Positions 25,623-34,302 of a stretch of DNA of 34,763 bases are shown piece by piece (positions within the stretch are counted from its first letter, which is position 1; every line of letters starts with the position of its first letter). This DNA comes from Desulfobacterales bacterium (lineage in GTDB: Bacteria > Desulfobacterota > Desulfobacteria > Desulfobacterales > UBA11574). The notes beneath the pieces are model-generated. The model was not told where the DNA came from. It saw only the letters and a program-made list of their open reading frames with translations, and did not search any database. Location of the stretch: contig CP070768.1 of NCBI GenBank assembly GCA_020345745.1, positions 105,905 through 140,667 of the forward strand. The letters are read 5' to 3'. A program made the translations under genes and the position numbers.

Positions 25623-25650
25623 AAAAAAAGGGTGACCGTCAAGGCCACCC
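25623..25650 (-). terminator. Rho-independent terminator or attenuator, minus strand
   Basis: On the minus strand GGGTGGCC-ttgac-GGTCACCC is followed directly by a run of seven T. The stem has one A/C mismatch. It would stop a transcript entering from the right, within the 410-base spacer between the coiled-coil gene and the divergent efflux operon. The rest of that spacer shows no convincing gene. Confidence 0.6.
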
Positions 25651-25950
25651 ATGGGAAAAGGAGGGTTACGAAAGGTTCAAAATTTACCTAGCATGCTTAT
25701 TTTAAGTGATGGTTAGATTTCGATTAGATTTTGATTATTGACCTTTGAATTACCCATGTTTGCAAAATACGATATAAATTTTTTTAGGATAAACTAGGCT
25801 CATTTGAAAAGAAAACAGGAGCGAGCCTTGCCCTTTGATGAATCAAGCCTTATTTTTGCTCCATTTAAGATGGATTCTATATCCAAATAGCATGGCAAAG
25901 GGTGAAATCTTAAATCAGATTTTTCTTTTGTACTATGCACAGCAAAAAAC

Positions 25951-27399
25951 ATGAAGCGACTGATGGGAACACCAGCAAAATACCACCAGCAATGGGATAT
26001 TAAAAAACATATAAAGATATTTATTGGCCTGATCGCGATTTTTTTCCTGGGTATATCCTGCAGTCCGTTCAAGCCACAAAAACGGCCGTCAGCTGCAGGG
26101 GAAGTGCCGCGCACATTTTCGCTTTACACAGCAACATCAAAACCCTTACAACGATGGTGGCAAGAATTTAATGATCCTGATCTCAATGCGCTGATCACCG
26201 AGGCGCTCTCTGACAACTTTACCCTGAAAGAAGCCTGGTCGCGATTAAACCAAGCCCGAAGTATAGCTGTTCAGGCCGGTGCTCCCCTCTACCCGGACTT
26301 GACAGGTACTGTGGAAGCATCTCATACAAGTCAACGATCAGATAGTGTCTCCCGTAAAACCATCTCGGATGAAGATTATTCCATAGGGGTTATTAGCAGC
26401 TATGAATTGGACCTTTGGGGACGTTTGCGCTCTGACAGATCCTCTGCCATGTTGGAGATGACTGCAACACGGCAAGACCTAAACACAGCCGCAATCACCT
26501 TGGCGGCCGAGGTTGCTAATCGCTGGGTTAATATTATTGCCCAGAGGATGCAAAAAGAGCTGTTGGAACGCCAACTTCAAACCAATCGGACGTACCTGGA
26601 ACTCGTTGACCTGAGGTTCCGAAAGGCGATGGTTTCGGCACTGGATGTTTATCAACAACAACAAGTTGTTGAGGACATCAGGGCAGAAATCCCATTGGTT
26701 GAGGCCCAAGAGCAGCTTCTCATGCATGAACTGGCTGTGTTATTGGGAAAACCACCAAGAACAGCTTTAAAGATCAGCAGGGAAGATTTACCAGAACCGG
26801 TTAAAATACCGGCTGCAGGGCTGCCGGCCGATCTTTTATCGGCGCGTCCGGATTTACAAGCCGCCGGGATGCGTTTGATGGCTGCGGACTGGCAGGTGGC
26901 GGCTGCGCGGGCAAGCCGTCTGCCGGCGATTAACCTGGCGGCGCAAGCCCGCTACGGCGCCGATGATGTGGACGTCCTTTTCGATAATTGGTTGCTCAGT
27001 CTGGCGGGTAATCTGACCGCACCGATATTCGACGCTAAACGACGCGCTGCCGAGGTGGAGCGTAGAATGGCGATTGTTGATGAAAATTTGGCGGCTTACC
27101 GGCGGGCTGTGTTAACGGCCATTAAAGAAGTTGAAGATGCTCTCATCAGCGAATCCAAACAGCGGGAGCACATTAAGAGGCTTGAGATTGTGGCGGAAAC
27201 CGCTCGGAAAGCTTTTGTGGAGGCAGGAAATCGCTATCGGAACGGGCTTACGGATTACTTGCCGGTGCTTACCCAGCTGTTGACGGTTCAGCGACTCGAA
27301 AGGGATTTAATCCAGCAGGAGGCAAACCTGCTGGGTTTCCGCATTGGCCTCTATCGCGCTTTGGGCGGAACATGGACGGAAGCACTGACCTTTGAATAG
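25951..27399 (+). CDS. TolC/NodT-family outer-membrane efflux factor
   Basis: 482 residues. A hydrophobic segment at about 22-36 ends in GISCSP; Cys37 may be lipidated, although the lipobox is imperfect. Two OEP repeats follow, with hallmarks of the NodT branch: RWWQEFNDPDLNALITEAL, the middle DLLSARPDLQAAGMRLMAAD and the C-terminal NRYRNGLTDYLPVLTQLLTV. It forms the outer-membrane channel of a tripartite pump with the adaptor and RND protein downstream. The start has no good ribosome site. Its TAG stop ends on the first base of a TIR element; removing the element would restore TAA. Confidence 0.92.
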   Translation: MKRLMGTPAKYHQQWDIKKHIKIFIGLIAIFFLGISCSPFKPQKRPSAAGEVPRTFSLYTATSKPLQRWWQEFNDPDLNALITEALSDNFTLKEAWSRLNQARSIAVQAGAPLYPDLTGTVEASHTSQRSDSVSRKTISDEDYSIGVISSYELDLWGRLRSDRSSAMLEMTATRQDLNTAAITLAAEVANRWVNIIAQRMQKELLERQLQTNRTYLELVDLRFRKAMVSALDVYQQQQVVEDIRAEIPLVEAQEQLLMHELAVLLGKPPRTALKISREDLPEPVKIPAAGLPADLLSARPDLQAAGMRLMAADWQVAAARASRLPAINLAAQARYGADDVDVLFDNWLLSLAGNLTAPIFDAKRRAAEVERRMAIVDENLAAYRRAVLTAIKEVEDALISESKQREHIKRLEIVAETARKAFVEAGNRYRNGLTDYLPVLTQLLTVQRLERDLIQQEANLLGFRIGLYRALGGTWTEALTFE

Positions 27400-27541
27400 A
27401 GACCCTTGAAAAATCTCTATCTTTTGCTCAATCTCGGTGGCAGGCTTGGATTTTAATCCGCGAAATACTAAATGTATGTCTGTGGTTACAATTCTCGTCT
27501 TCTTTGATCTTGAGCAAAATTGAACACTTTTCAAAAGTCTC
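27399..27541. repeat. TIR element, GAGACCTTTGAAAAACG family, copy 3, with 5-bp target duplication
   Basis: 143 bases bounded by GAGACCCTTGAAAAAT and CTTTTCAAAAGTCTC. The interior is nearly identical to copy 2 (16942-17083). GAATA lies directly on both sides (27394-27398 and 27542-27546), as expected for a target-site duplication. It sits inside the gap between the outer-membrane factor and the adaptor genes. Confidence 0.85.
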
Positions 27542-27582
27542 GAATAAATAACAATTATCAGATTGGCCGGATAGGAATAACA

Positions 27583-28860
27583 ATGGTAGGTTATAAGACA
27601 AACAACATATCAACTGACAAACAACCCACCCTTAAAGGTAAGCCGCGACCCATCATTAGGATTGTTTTATCACTGGTTATACTAAGCATCGGTGTGGGTA
27701 CAGCATCTTATTTAAAAAACAATGCGCCCCAAACCCAGAAGCGGTCACCGGCCAAGTTGCGTCCGACGGTTCAGGTCGAAACCTTACATCCGACCGACTA
27801 TCAGATTGTCGTAACAGCCATGGGCACCGTTGTTCCTAAGCGTGAAGTGGTATTGAAGTCCCGTGTGTCTGGGGAGATCGTTGATATCCATTCCGAATTC
27901 ACGGAAGGCGGCTTTTTGAAAAAAGGCACGAAGGTGCTTCAGGTCGATCCTCTGGATTATGAGATCGCTTTGGAACGTAAAAAGAGTGCGGTAATCGATG
28001 CCGAATATGCCCTTAAATTGGAGCTGGGCCACCAGGAAGTGGCCAAGCGTGAATGGGAGCTGTTAAACGGCTCCCAACCGGAACAAGAGATGGAACTAGA
28101 GCTGGCGCTACGCAAACCTCATTTGGATAAAGCCAGAGCAGACCTGGCAGCAGCCAAAGCCGATCTTAAAACAGCCATGCTGGATCTCGACCGAACCCAT
28201 ATCAAGGTGCCTTTCAATGCCATGGTTCGCTCGAAATCGGTGGATCTCGGCTCTCAGGTGGCACCGCAGGAGCCGCTGGCCGAATTGGTGGGGACTGATG
28301 CGTATAGAATCCAAGCGTCCATACCGATCGATCGTCTTGAATGGATACAAATCCCCGACCAGATCGGCGAATCCGGTTCTATTGCCGGAATTGTTTACGG
28401 CCAGGGCCATGAACGCACGGGGGTGGTCGCCCGGTTGATGGGCGATCTGGCAATCCAAGGGCGCATGGCTCGCGTTTTAATCGATGTAACCGATCCCCTT
28501 GGTTTGAACGCTTCCACTGAAGATCGTGCGCCACTGTTAATCGGTGATTACGTTCGGGTGGAAATCCAAGGGCGCAAACTGGATCGTGTCTTTCAAATCC
28601 CGCGCACCGCCTTGAAGGATAATTCAAAAATATGGATTGTCGGAGACAACCAAACGCTGGAGATTCGAAAGGTGCACCCGGTCTGGCGTGACCCTGAGAT
28701 TGTCCTTTTGCAAGACGGCGTGGAGCAAGGTGAACGACTGATTGTTTCCGCTTTGCCCGCGGCAGTGGAGGGAATGGCTGTGCGGGTGGATGCTTTAAAA
28801 AGCGAGATGAAGAGCGATCGATCAATAAAGGAAAGCACCACACGGGATGGGAGTATCTAA
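27583..28860 (+). CDS. RND efflux periplasmic adaptor (membrane fusion protein)
   Basis: 425 residues from ATG 27583, preceded by TAGGAA. A TTG at 27520 is open in frame but lies inside the TIR element and is rejected. Single membrane anchor at about 24-43, then the beta-barrel/lipoyl region (VVPKREVVLKSRVSGEIVDI and, after the hairpin, DRTHIKVPFNAMVRSKSVDL), an alpha-helical hairpin at about 130-205, and a C-terminal barrel (IPRTALKDNSKIWIV). It links the inner-membrane pump to the outer-membrane channel. Its TAA is followed at once by the pump's ATG, so the two are translationally coupled. Confidence 0.94.
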   Translation: MVGYKTNNISTDKQPTLKGKPRPIIRIVLSLVILSIGVGTASYLKNNAPQTQKRSPAKLRPTVQVETLHPTDYQIVVTAMGTVVPKREVVLKSRVSGEIVDIHSEFTEGGFLKKGTKVLQVDPLDYEIALERKKSAVIDAEYALKLELGHQEVAKREWELLNGSQPEQEMELELALRKPHLDKARADLAAAKADLKTAMLDLDRTHIKVPFNAMVRSKSVDLGSQVAPQEPLAELVGTDAYRIQASIPIDRLEWIQIPDQIGESGSIAGIVYGQGHERTGVVARLMGDLAIQGRMARVLIDVTDPLGLNASTEDRAPLLIGDYVRVEIQGRKLDRVFQIPRTALKDNSKIWIVGDNQTLEIRKVHPVWRDPEIVLLQDGVEQGERLIVSALPAAVEGMAVRVDALKSEMKSDRSIKESTTRDGSI

Positions 28861-31800
28861 ATGAACCCACCATCGGCAAATGATTCCAAAAGAAAAGGCC
28901 CCATTGCCTGGATGGTAGGCCACGGCGTAACGGCCAATCTTGTCATGCTGGTGCTTCTGGTTGGCGGGCTATATTTGGGTATTCGTGTCAAGAAGGAAGT
29001 CTTTCCTCAATTTGAATTGGATCGGATCCGTATTACTGTTCCCTATCCGGGTGCCAGTCCCCAGGAGGTGGAAAGAGGGATCATATTAGCCATAGAAGAA
29101 GCCGTTCAGGGACTGGAAGGAGTCAGCGAGATTCGGGCATCTGCCAGAGAAGGCTCCGGAACGGTTACCGTAGAGATGATCGAAGGTGAAGATCTACAAA
29201 AGTTGGCTCAGGATATTCAGAACGAGGTGGACAGGATTACGTCCTTTCCTGAAGAGGCCGAGGAGCCACAGGTGGTGATCGTTTCTAGAAGACGTTATGT
29301 TGTATCGCTGGCGCTCTACGGGGATCAGAGTGAAGGTGTTCTGCGTGAATATGCGGAATACTTGCGTGATCGGTTGCTACAGGATTCGGACATTACCCAG
29401 GTGGAGCTAACGGGTATACGGGACTATGAGATTAGCGTCGAAATTCGTCAGGACACGCTTCGTGCCTATGACCTTACCCTTGAGGAAGTGGCCCGACGCA
29501 TCGGCAGGACGTCTGTGGAGCTTCCCGGTGGTGCGGTCAAAGCACCAGGAGGTGATGTTCTGGTGCGTGTAAAGGAACGCAAAGATTACGGGCATGAATT
29601 CGGAAAGATTCCGATTATTACGGCCAATGACGGCACTCAGGTTCTGCTTGAAGACATTGCCCACATTAAGGACGATTTTGAAGAAACCGATAATGCCGCT
29701 ACCTATAACGGCAAACCCGCTGTGATGATCGAGGTTTATCGGGTCGCTGACCAAACCCCTATTTCGGTATCCGATGCCGTCAAGCGGGTGGTGGCTGTGG
29801 TAAACCAGGAAATACCTTCCGGATTGTCGGTCGTCCTTCGTCGTGACCGGTCGGAAATCTACCGGCAGCGTATGGGGTTGTTGATAAAGAACGGCTGTAT
29901 TGGCCTGGGTCTAGTGTTCGTATTGCTGGCATTATTTCTGGAAGTCCGACTCGCATTTTGGGTTGCTCTCGGTATTCCTATCTCTTTTCTGGGCAGCCTT
30001 TTGGTTTTACCGGCCGCAGGCGTGAGCATTAATATGGTATCTATGTTTGCTTTTATTGTTACCCTCGGTATCGTGGTGGATGACGCCATAGTGGTCGGTG
30101 AAAACGTATATCATCACCATCAAAACGGTGCCCCTTGGTTTAACGCTGCAATTTCAGGGACCAGAGAAATCTCTGTGCCGGTTACGTTTACCGTCCTGAC
30201 CAATATGGTGGCTTTCGCGCCCATGTTTTTCGTTCCCGGTATTATGGGGAAAATATTTAAGCAAATTCCAGTGGTTGTGATCGCAGTCTTTGCGATGTCG
30301 CTCATCGAATGCTTTTTGATTCTTCCTGCCCATGTCGGCAATCAGAAAATGTTGCAAAAAAGGACTTTTGGTTGGTTGCATAATTGGCAGCAACGTTTCA
30401 GCAATGGTTTTGTCCGCCTGGTTGATGGTAAATTCGGCCCATTTCTGGCATTGGCCTTGCGCTGGCGATATGTGACGGTATCCTTGGGAATTGCTATTTT
30501 GATGATCACAATGGGGTATGTGAAGAGCGGACGCATGGGATTTGAACTTTTCCCAAAGATCGAATCCAATTATGCGTTGGTGACGGCGATGCTGCCTTTT
30601 GGAACCGCTTTTCAAAAAACCGAAAAGGTGCAGCAGGTCTTGATCCGGGCGGCCCAGGAAGTTGTGGAGGAAAATGGCGGAAAAATGCTCATGGAAGGAA
30701 TTTTTGCCAATATCAAAAATAACCAGGTTAAGGTCCGCATTTATCTGACGCCGCCAAAAAAACGCCCGATTACGACGGCCAGGGTCACCGAACTCTGGCG
30801 GGAGCGGGTCGGGGTTATCCCGGGCCTGGAATCGCTTTTATTTGAATCTGATGCTGGCGGACCCGGACGCGGCTCCGCCATTACGGTAGAACTCAGTCAC
30901 AAAGATATCGTGCGACTGGAAAATGCTGCGGATGAAGTGGCCGAGGCCTTGGGATTCTATCCCAATGTCAAAGATATTGATAACGGTTTCGCCCCTGGCA
31001 AACAGCAGATCGATTTCAGAATCAAGCCCGAAGCACAAAGCCTCGGATTAAGGTCCAGGGAGGTGGCGAAACAGGTCCGGCATGCTTATTATGGTGCCGA
31101 GGCGTTACGGCAGCAGCGGGGACGCAATGAAGTAAAGGTCATGGTCAGACTCCCAAAAAACGAGCGAGTTTCCGAGTATCATCTCGAAGAGATGATATTA
31201 CGGACGCCATCCGGCAGTGAGATACCCTTGCGCTCCGCCGTCACCATACTCCGGGGGCGGGCCTATACCGATATCAATCGCAGGGACGGGCGCCGGATCG
31301 TATCGGTAAAGGCCGATGTTCGGCCTCGCAGCAAAGCCGGCCAGGTGTTGCAGTCGCTTAAAGCAGAAACCCTGCCGGCGCTTCAGGAGAAGTATGCCGG
31401 CTTGAGCTATAGTTTTGAAGGGCGTCAGGCCGACCAGCGCGAAAGCATACAAAGCCTGATGAGAGGGCTTATGGTGGCCCTCGTGGTCATTTTTGCCATG
31501 CTGGCGGTCCCCTTGAACAGCTATGTTCAGCCTGTCATCATTATGGCAGCCATCCCCTTTGGTATTGTGGGGGCCGTCATCGGTCATCTCATTATGGGAT
31601 ACAGCCTGAGCGTACTCAGCATGTTCGGTGTGGTAGCGTTGTGCGGGGTAGTGGTCAATGATTCGTTGTTATTGATCGATTTTTCCAATCGCAGGGTACG
31701 GGCCGGAATGAATCGGAGGGATGCCGTTCACCAGGCCGGAATTCATCGTTTTCGACCCATTATTTTAACCACCTTGACCACTTTTGGCGGCCTGTCGCCG

Positions 31801-32010
31801 ATGATCTTTGAAACATCCCGCCAAGCCCGGTTTTTGATTCCTATGGCCATCTCTTTAGGATACGGTATACTGTTTGCGACGGCAATTACCCTAATATTGG
31901 TGCCGTCCCTTTATCTTATCATTGACGATATGTCTCAATTGATCAGGACAAAGGTGGTAATCGATACCGAAATACAGAAGGAGTCCGGATCACCAACCTT
32001 GGATAGATAG
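28861..32010 (+). CDS. RND efflux pump, inner-membrane permease subunit
   Basis: 1049 residues, typical of AcrB-like pumps: 12 membrane segments with large periplasmic loops after segments 1 and 7. The N-terminal motif EVFPQFELDRIRITVPYPGA, in part, and GASPQEVERGI are family signatures. The proton-relay Asp pair is in GIVVDDAIVVGENV (segment 4), and GVVVNDSLLLIDFSNRR marks segment 11. It exports small molecules from periplasm or membrane using the proton gradient. Substrates cannot be read from sequence, and no regulator gene accompanies the operon. By eye this gene and the adaptor are more G+C-rich than the rest of the window. Confidence 0.95.
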   Translation: MNPPSANDSKRKGPIAWMVGHGVTANLVMLVLLVGGLYLGIRVKKEVFPQFELDRIRITVPYPGASPQEVERGIILAIEEAVQGLEGVSEIRASAREGSGTVTVEMIEGEDLQKLAQDIQNEVDRITSFPEEAEEPQVVIVSRRRYVVSLALYGDQSEGVLREYAEYLRDRLLQDSDITQVELTGIRDYEISVEIRQDTLRAYDLTLEEVARRIGRTSVELPGGAVKAPGGDVLVRVKERKDYGHEFGKIPIITANDGTQVLLEDIAHIKDDFEETDNAATYNGKPAVMIEVYRVADQTPISVSDAVKRVVAVVNQEIPSGLSVVLRRDRSEIYRQRMGLLIKNGCIGLGLVFVLLALFLEVRLAFWVALGIPISFLGSLLVLPAAGVSINMVSMFAFIVTLGIVVDDAIVVGENVYHHHQNGAPWFNAAISGTREISVPVTFTVLTNMVAFAPMFFVPGIMGKIFKQIPVVVIAVFAMSLIECFLILPAHVGNQKMLQKRTFGWLHNWQQRFSNGFVRLVDGKFGPFLALALRWRYVTVSLGIAILMITMGYVKSGRMGFELFPKIESNYALVTAMLPFGTAFQKTEKVQQVLIRAAQEVVEENGGKMLMEGIFANIKNNQVKVRIYLTPPKKRPITTARVTELWRERVGVIPGLESLLFESDAGGPGRGSAITVELSHKDIVRLENAADEVAEALGFYPNVKDIDNGFAPGKQQIDFRIKPEAQSLGLRSREVAKQVRHAYYGAEALRQQRGRNEVKVMVRLPKNERVSEYHLEEMILRTPSGSEIPLRSAVTILRGRAYTDINRRDGRRIVSVKADVRPRSKAGQVLQSLKAETLPALQEKYAGLSYSFEGRQADQRESIQSLMRGLMVALVVIFAMLAVPLNSYVQPVIIMAAIPFGIVGAVIGHLIMGYSLSVLSMFGVVALCGVVVNDSLLLIDFSNRRVRAGMNRRDAVHQAGIHRFRPIILTTLTTFGGLSPMIFETSRQARFLIPMAISLGYGILFATAITLILVPSLYLIIDDMSQLIRTKVVIDTEIQKESGSPTLDR

Positions 32011-32308
32011 CATCTATTTATAATGGAGCTCAACGTGATGTTCTGGATTAATCTCGGATTCTTTATCACTGCGGACGACCTGCGACACAGCAGATACAAC
32101 GAAGGCGGTGATCCCGGAGGGTGATAAGTTTTGATTATTTAGACCTGTCGATACACCGCAATAGAGTAATCCGTAACACTCTTTAAATTGGCTCAATCTA
32201 ACTTTAAATATTAAAAATCCTTTCCTTTTCGAAATTTTTTCAACAGTTTTAGGTATAAGGTGTATCAAGCATAAAATGGCAGCCAGAAACATTACTGCCG
32301 AATATGTC
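32011..32308. other. Spacer after the RND operon, no convincing gene
   Basis: A 92-codon minus-strand frame (32014-32292) and a 28-codon plus-strand frame (from 32038) exist, but neither has a good ribosome site or a recognisable family. I do not annotate either. No clear terminator is seen after the pump gene. Confidence 0.4.
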
Positions 32309-32457
32309 TACAAGCCATCTCAAAAATATAGATCACAATCAAGGACAAGGCGCGAGCCGATGAAAAAACGCAGCATACAAGTTGAGTATGTGAGTATTTT
32401 TGAAGAGTCTCGCAACACTGTAATTGGACGTTAGATGCATTTTTGAGATGGGTTGTA
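32309..32457. repeat. TIR element, TACAAGCC family, copy 2 (complete)
   Basis: 149 bases. The left end TACAAGCCATCTCAAAAAT and the right end ATTTTTGAGATGGGTTGTA are inverted with a single mismatch in 19. Both ends carry TA, as expected for elements that duplicate a TA target. It ends at the base next to the stop codon of the ABM gene. The partial copy at 1930-2048 shares the left end and parts of the interior. Confidence 0.8.
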
Positions 32458-32754
32458 TTAAAGCTGTAATCCTAATTGATAGATTTCGTATTCAGTTGGT
32501 TCGTCAAGTAACGGTTCAAACGCAGCCTCATTTTCTTTTCTCAAGTCATCCTTTTCCCATTGGTCCCAATCCTCTTTTCTTTGCCACATGGAAATAACTA
32601 ACACATGATTGGAATCATCACAGCCGCTCAAGGTTTCCGATGAAATATAACCTTGCTGACCCATGGCATTGTACCGGGCTTTAATGAGGAGCTTTGAGGC
32701 ATCATTCAATTTACCGTCTTTTATTTTTCTTTTGATTAAAACTTTAACCGCCAT
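32458..32754 (-). CDS. ABM-domain protein (antibiotic biosynthesis monooxygenase family)
   Basis: 98 residues forming one ferredoxin-like ABM domain: VKVLIKRKIKDGKLNDASKL in part, GYISSETLSGCDDSNHVLVI in part, then MWQRKEDWDQWEKDD. ABM proteins act as small cofactor-free oxygenases, haem-degrading enzymes or quinol-handling proteins; the fold alone does not say which. A perfect AAGGAGG site precedes the ATG. Its stop codon abuts a TIR element. Confidence 0.88.
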   Translation of the reverse strand: MAVKVLIKRKIKDGKLNDASKLLIKARYNAMGQQGYISSETLSGCDDSNHVLVISMWQRKEDWDQWEKDDLRKENEAAFEPLLDEPTEYEIYQLGLQL

Positions 32755-32949
32755 AATGACCTCCTTTCACTACATGAGTAACTAAAAGGAATACGCATTC
32801 TTCAAATTTCAGATTTCGCGATTTTGACAAACGATAGTGATGAATAAGGTCCGCGCAAAAAGACGTTTTTCACAGGGGAAACAGATTTGAGATAGAGGGC
32901 AGATTCAATAGCGTATCTATATTAAATTCAATATTATAAGGAGTTTTGT

Positions 32950-33144
32950 ATGTCAAGTGATAAATGGATTTACATGGCAAATGGTTAGATGCAATGTCGT
33001 GGTGTCGATAAAAGGCTATGTATGTTCAAAGCTAGGGTAAATATGTCAAAAATCACGATTAATGAATACATCAGCGGAGAGAGTTTGATACACATTAAAA
33101 AAGGAGGAATAAAAACAGACTTTAACATGCCTAAATCAATATAA
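32950..33144 (+). pseudogene. Small reading frame with in-frame TAG (12 + 51 codons)
   Basis: ATAAGGAG lies 7 bases before an ATG that opens MSSDKWIYMANG, then TAG (32986-32988), then the same frame continues 51 codons from an adjacent ATG (MQCRGVDKRLCMFKARVNMS and beyond) to TAA 33144. The strong ribosome site shows that the first part is probably translated. I do not recognise the product. Possibilities: a small gene with a nonsense codon, a leader peptide followed by a second ORF, or amber readthrough. Confidence 0.35.
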
Positions 33145-33189
33145 TAAATATTTCCTTCATTTTCCTATTCTGACATTAACCTCAAAATG

Positions 33190-33222
33190 TGTAAAATTTT
33201 TCATAGAATGTATGAAATTTAC
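33190..33222. promoter_or_regulatory. Imperfect inverted repeat upstream of the first sigma-54 promoter
   Basis: GTAAAATTTTTCATA and TATGAAATTTAC are near-inverse arms, centred about 115 bases upstream of the sigma-54 promoter at 33322. That is the usual distance for an enhancer-binding activator. The role is inferred. Confidence 0.4.
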
Positions 33223-33321
33223 TCCATAGATCAACAAGTTTTCATATATTTTAAGTTTAAATTTCACTTAAAGAACTTATAACTATCTGTAATTTAAGAG
33301 TTTGCATCTGAGTATTGCAGT

Positions 33322-33337
33322 CGGCACATTTTTTGCT
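33322..33337 (+). promoter_or_regulatory. Sigma-54 promoter
   Basis: CGGCACATTTTTTGCT matches TGGCAC-N5-TTGCW at all key positions except the first base, with the required GG-to-GC spacing. Downstream are a 15-codon ORF with a G-rich ribosome site (ATG 33406) and, about 290 bases on, the MshEN-like gene. The rest of 32755-33630 is AT-rich with no recognisable gene. Confidence 0.62.
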
Positions 33338-33630
33338 GATGTTTTGAGTTTAAGTTCAAAAATAATATGGACGAATTAATCGATTTAGGGGGAAAAAGGG
33401 TCCGTATGCATAATCAAAGGAAGCAACGCCATACTCTCAAAGTAACTGACTAGACAGCAATCTTTCAATTATCTCAAAGCTGTTGCCTTGCTTGACGATT
33501 GCCGAATTATGGACATTTATTTTTCTGAACGATTTATCAAAATCGAGGAACATCCTAATCCCGCTTCGGAATGATTGGCGGTGGGAGAAATGACAGAAAA
33601 GCAAAGACTTTAGTCTGTATAGGAGGTAAC

Positions 33631-33840
33631 ATGTCTATTGAAATGCTTGACAAACGCTTTGGCACCATCGCTATCGAAAAGGGGTTCATTGCGCTAGGAC
33701 ATCTGATGGCGGCATTAGAGATTCAGGTTACCGAAGATTTGGAAGGTGTTAAACGACGTCACATTGGCCAAATTTTATTGGAAAAAGGTTTTATAACCTA
33801 TGCACAAATAAATGAAGTGCTTAAATCTATGGGTATTTAA
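33631..33840 (+). CDS. Small stand-alone MshEN-like (GspE N-terminal) domain protein
   Basis: 69 residues from ATG 33631, chosen because AGGAGG lies just upstream; an earlier in-frame start at 33571 has none. Two tandem half-motifs are visible. Residues 9-32 read RFGTIAIEKGFI then ALGHLMAALEIQ; residues 44-67 read HIGQILLEKGFI then TYAQINEVLKSM. This is the R/K-h-G-xx-hh-xx-G-hh-xxxx-L-xx-L pattern of the MshEN domain, which binds cyclic di-GMP in MshE and related type II secretion/type IV pilus ATPases. Here the spacer is 11 residues rather than about 5, and no ATPase follows. It may be a small c-di-GMP or adaptor protein; binding is not shown. Confidence 0.75.
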   Translation: MSIEMLDKRFGTIAIEKGFIALGHLMAALEIQVTEDLEGVKRRHIGQILLEKGFITYAQINEVLKSMGI

Positions 33841-34186
33841 AACCATTGTCATCTGATCCAATTGCATAGGCCATGTTCAAATTTAGCGCACTGATTATTT
33901 TTCATAGAATTGTAACCTTGATATAAGATCGTCGGGTTAAATTTTGTAATAATTAGATGAAGCCCGCAATGGAGCTGCATTTTTGATTTTTTGTGGACTG
34001 ACGTGATATACGCGATGAGACTTAATTGAAGTTGGGCTGCGTTTCTTGCAAGCTATCGGTAACAGCAAGATTCAAATAAATTAATACATAGGCATATGCT
34101 GTTTAAATTCCACTTTCTCTTTCCTACAATACCCGCTTCATTTTTCTACATTTAGTAATGTATAGAGAGTATGAGTTTTTTTCAAA

Positions 34187-34206
34187 TTGTGAAATAAAAT
34201 TCACAA
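34187..34206. promoter_or_regulatory. Palindrome upstream of the second sigma-54 promoter
   Basis: TTGTGAA (34187-34193) and TTCACAA (34200-34206) are perfect inverse arms around ATAAAA. They are centred about 107 bases upstream of the sigma-54 promoter at 34303, a normal enhancer position. Confidence 0.5.
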
Positions 34207-34302
34207 AAATTGGTAAGTATTATTCATAATATTTAGTTGTGTTAATATTAATGTGTGAGATAAATATTAAAGATCTTTGCAGATAAATTTATTTGAAGAA
34301 TT

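Noticed and set aside
25800-26114. 104-codon minus-strand frame overlapping the start of the outer-membrane factor gene
   Set aside because: No ribosome site or family, and it is antisense to a confident gene.
27520-27582. Longer N-terminus for the RND adaptor from a TTG
   Set aside because: The extra codons lie in and just after the TIR element and have no ribosome site; ATG 27583 has one.
32014-32292. 92-codon minus-strand frame after the RND operon
   Set aside because: No ribosome site, no recognisable motif, and part reads as low-information spacer. Kept as unannotated.
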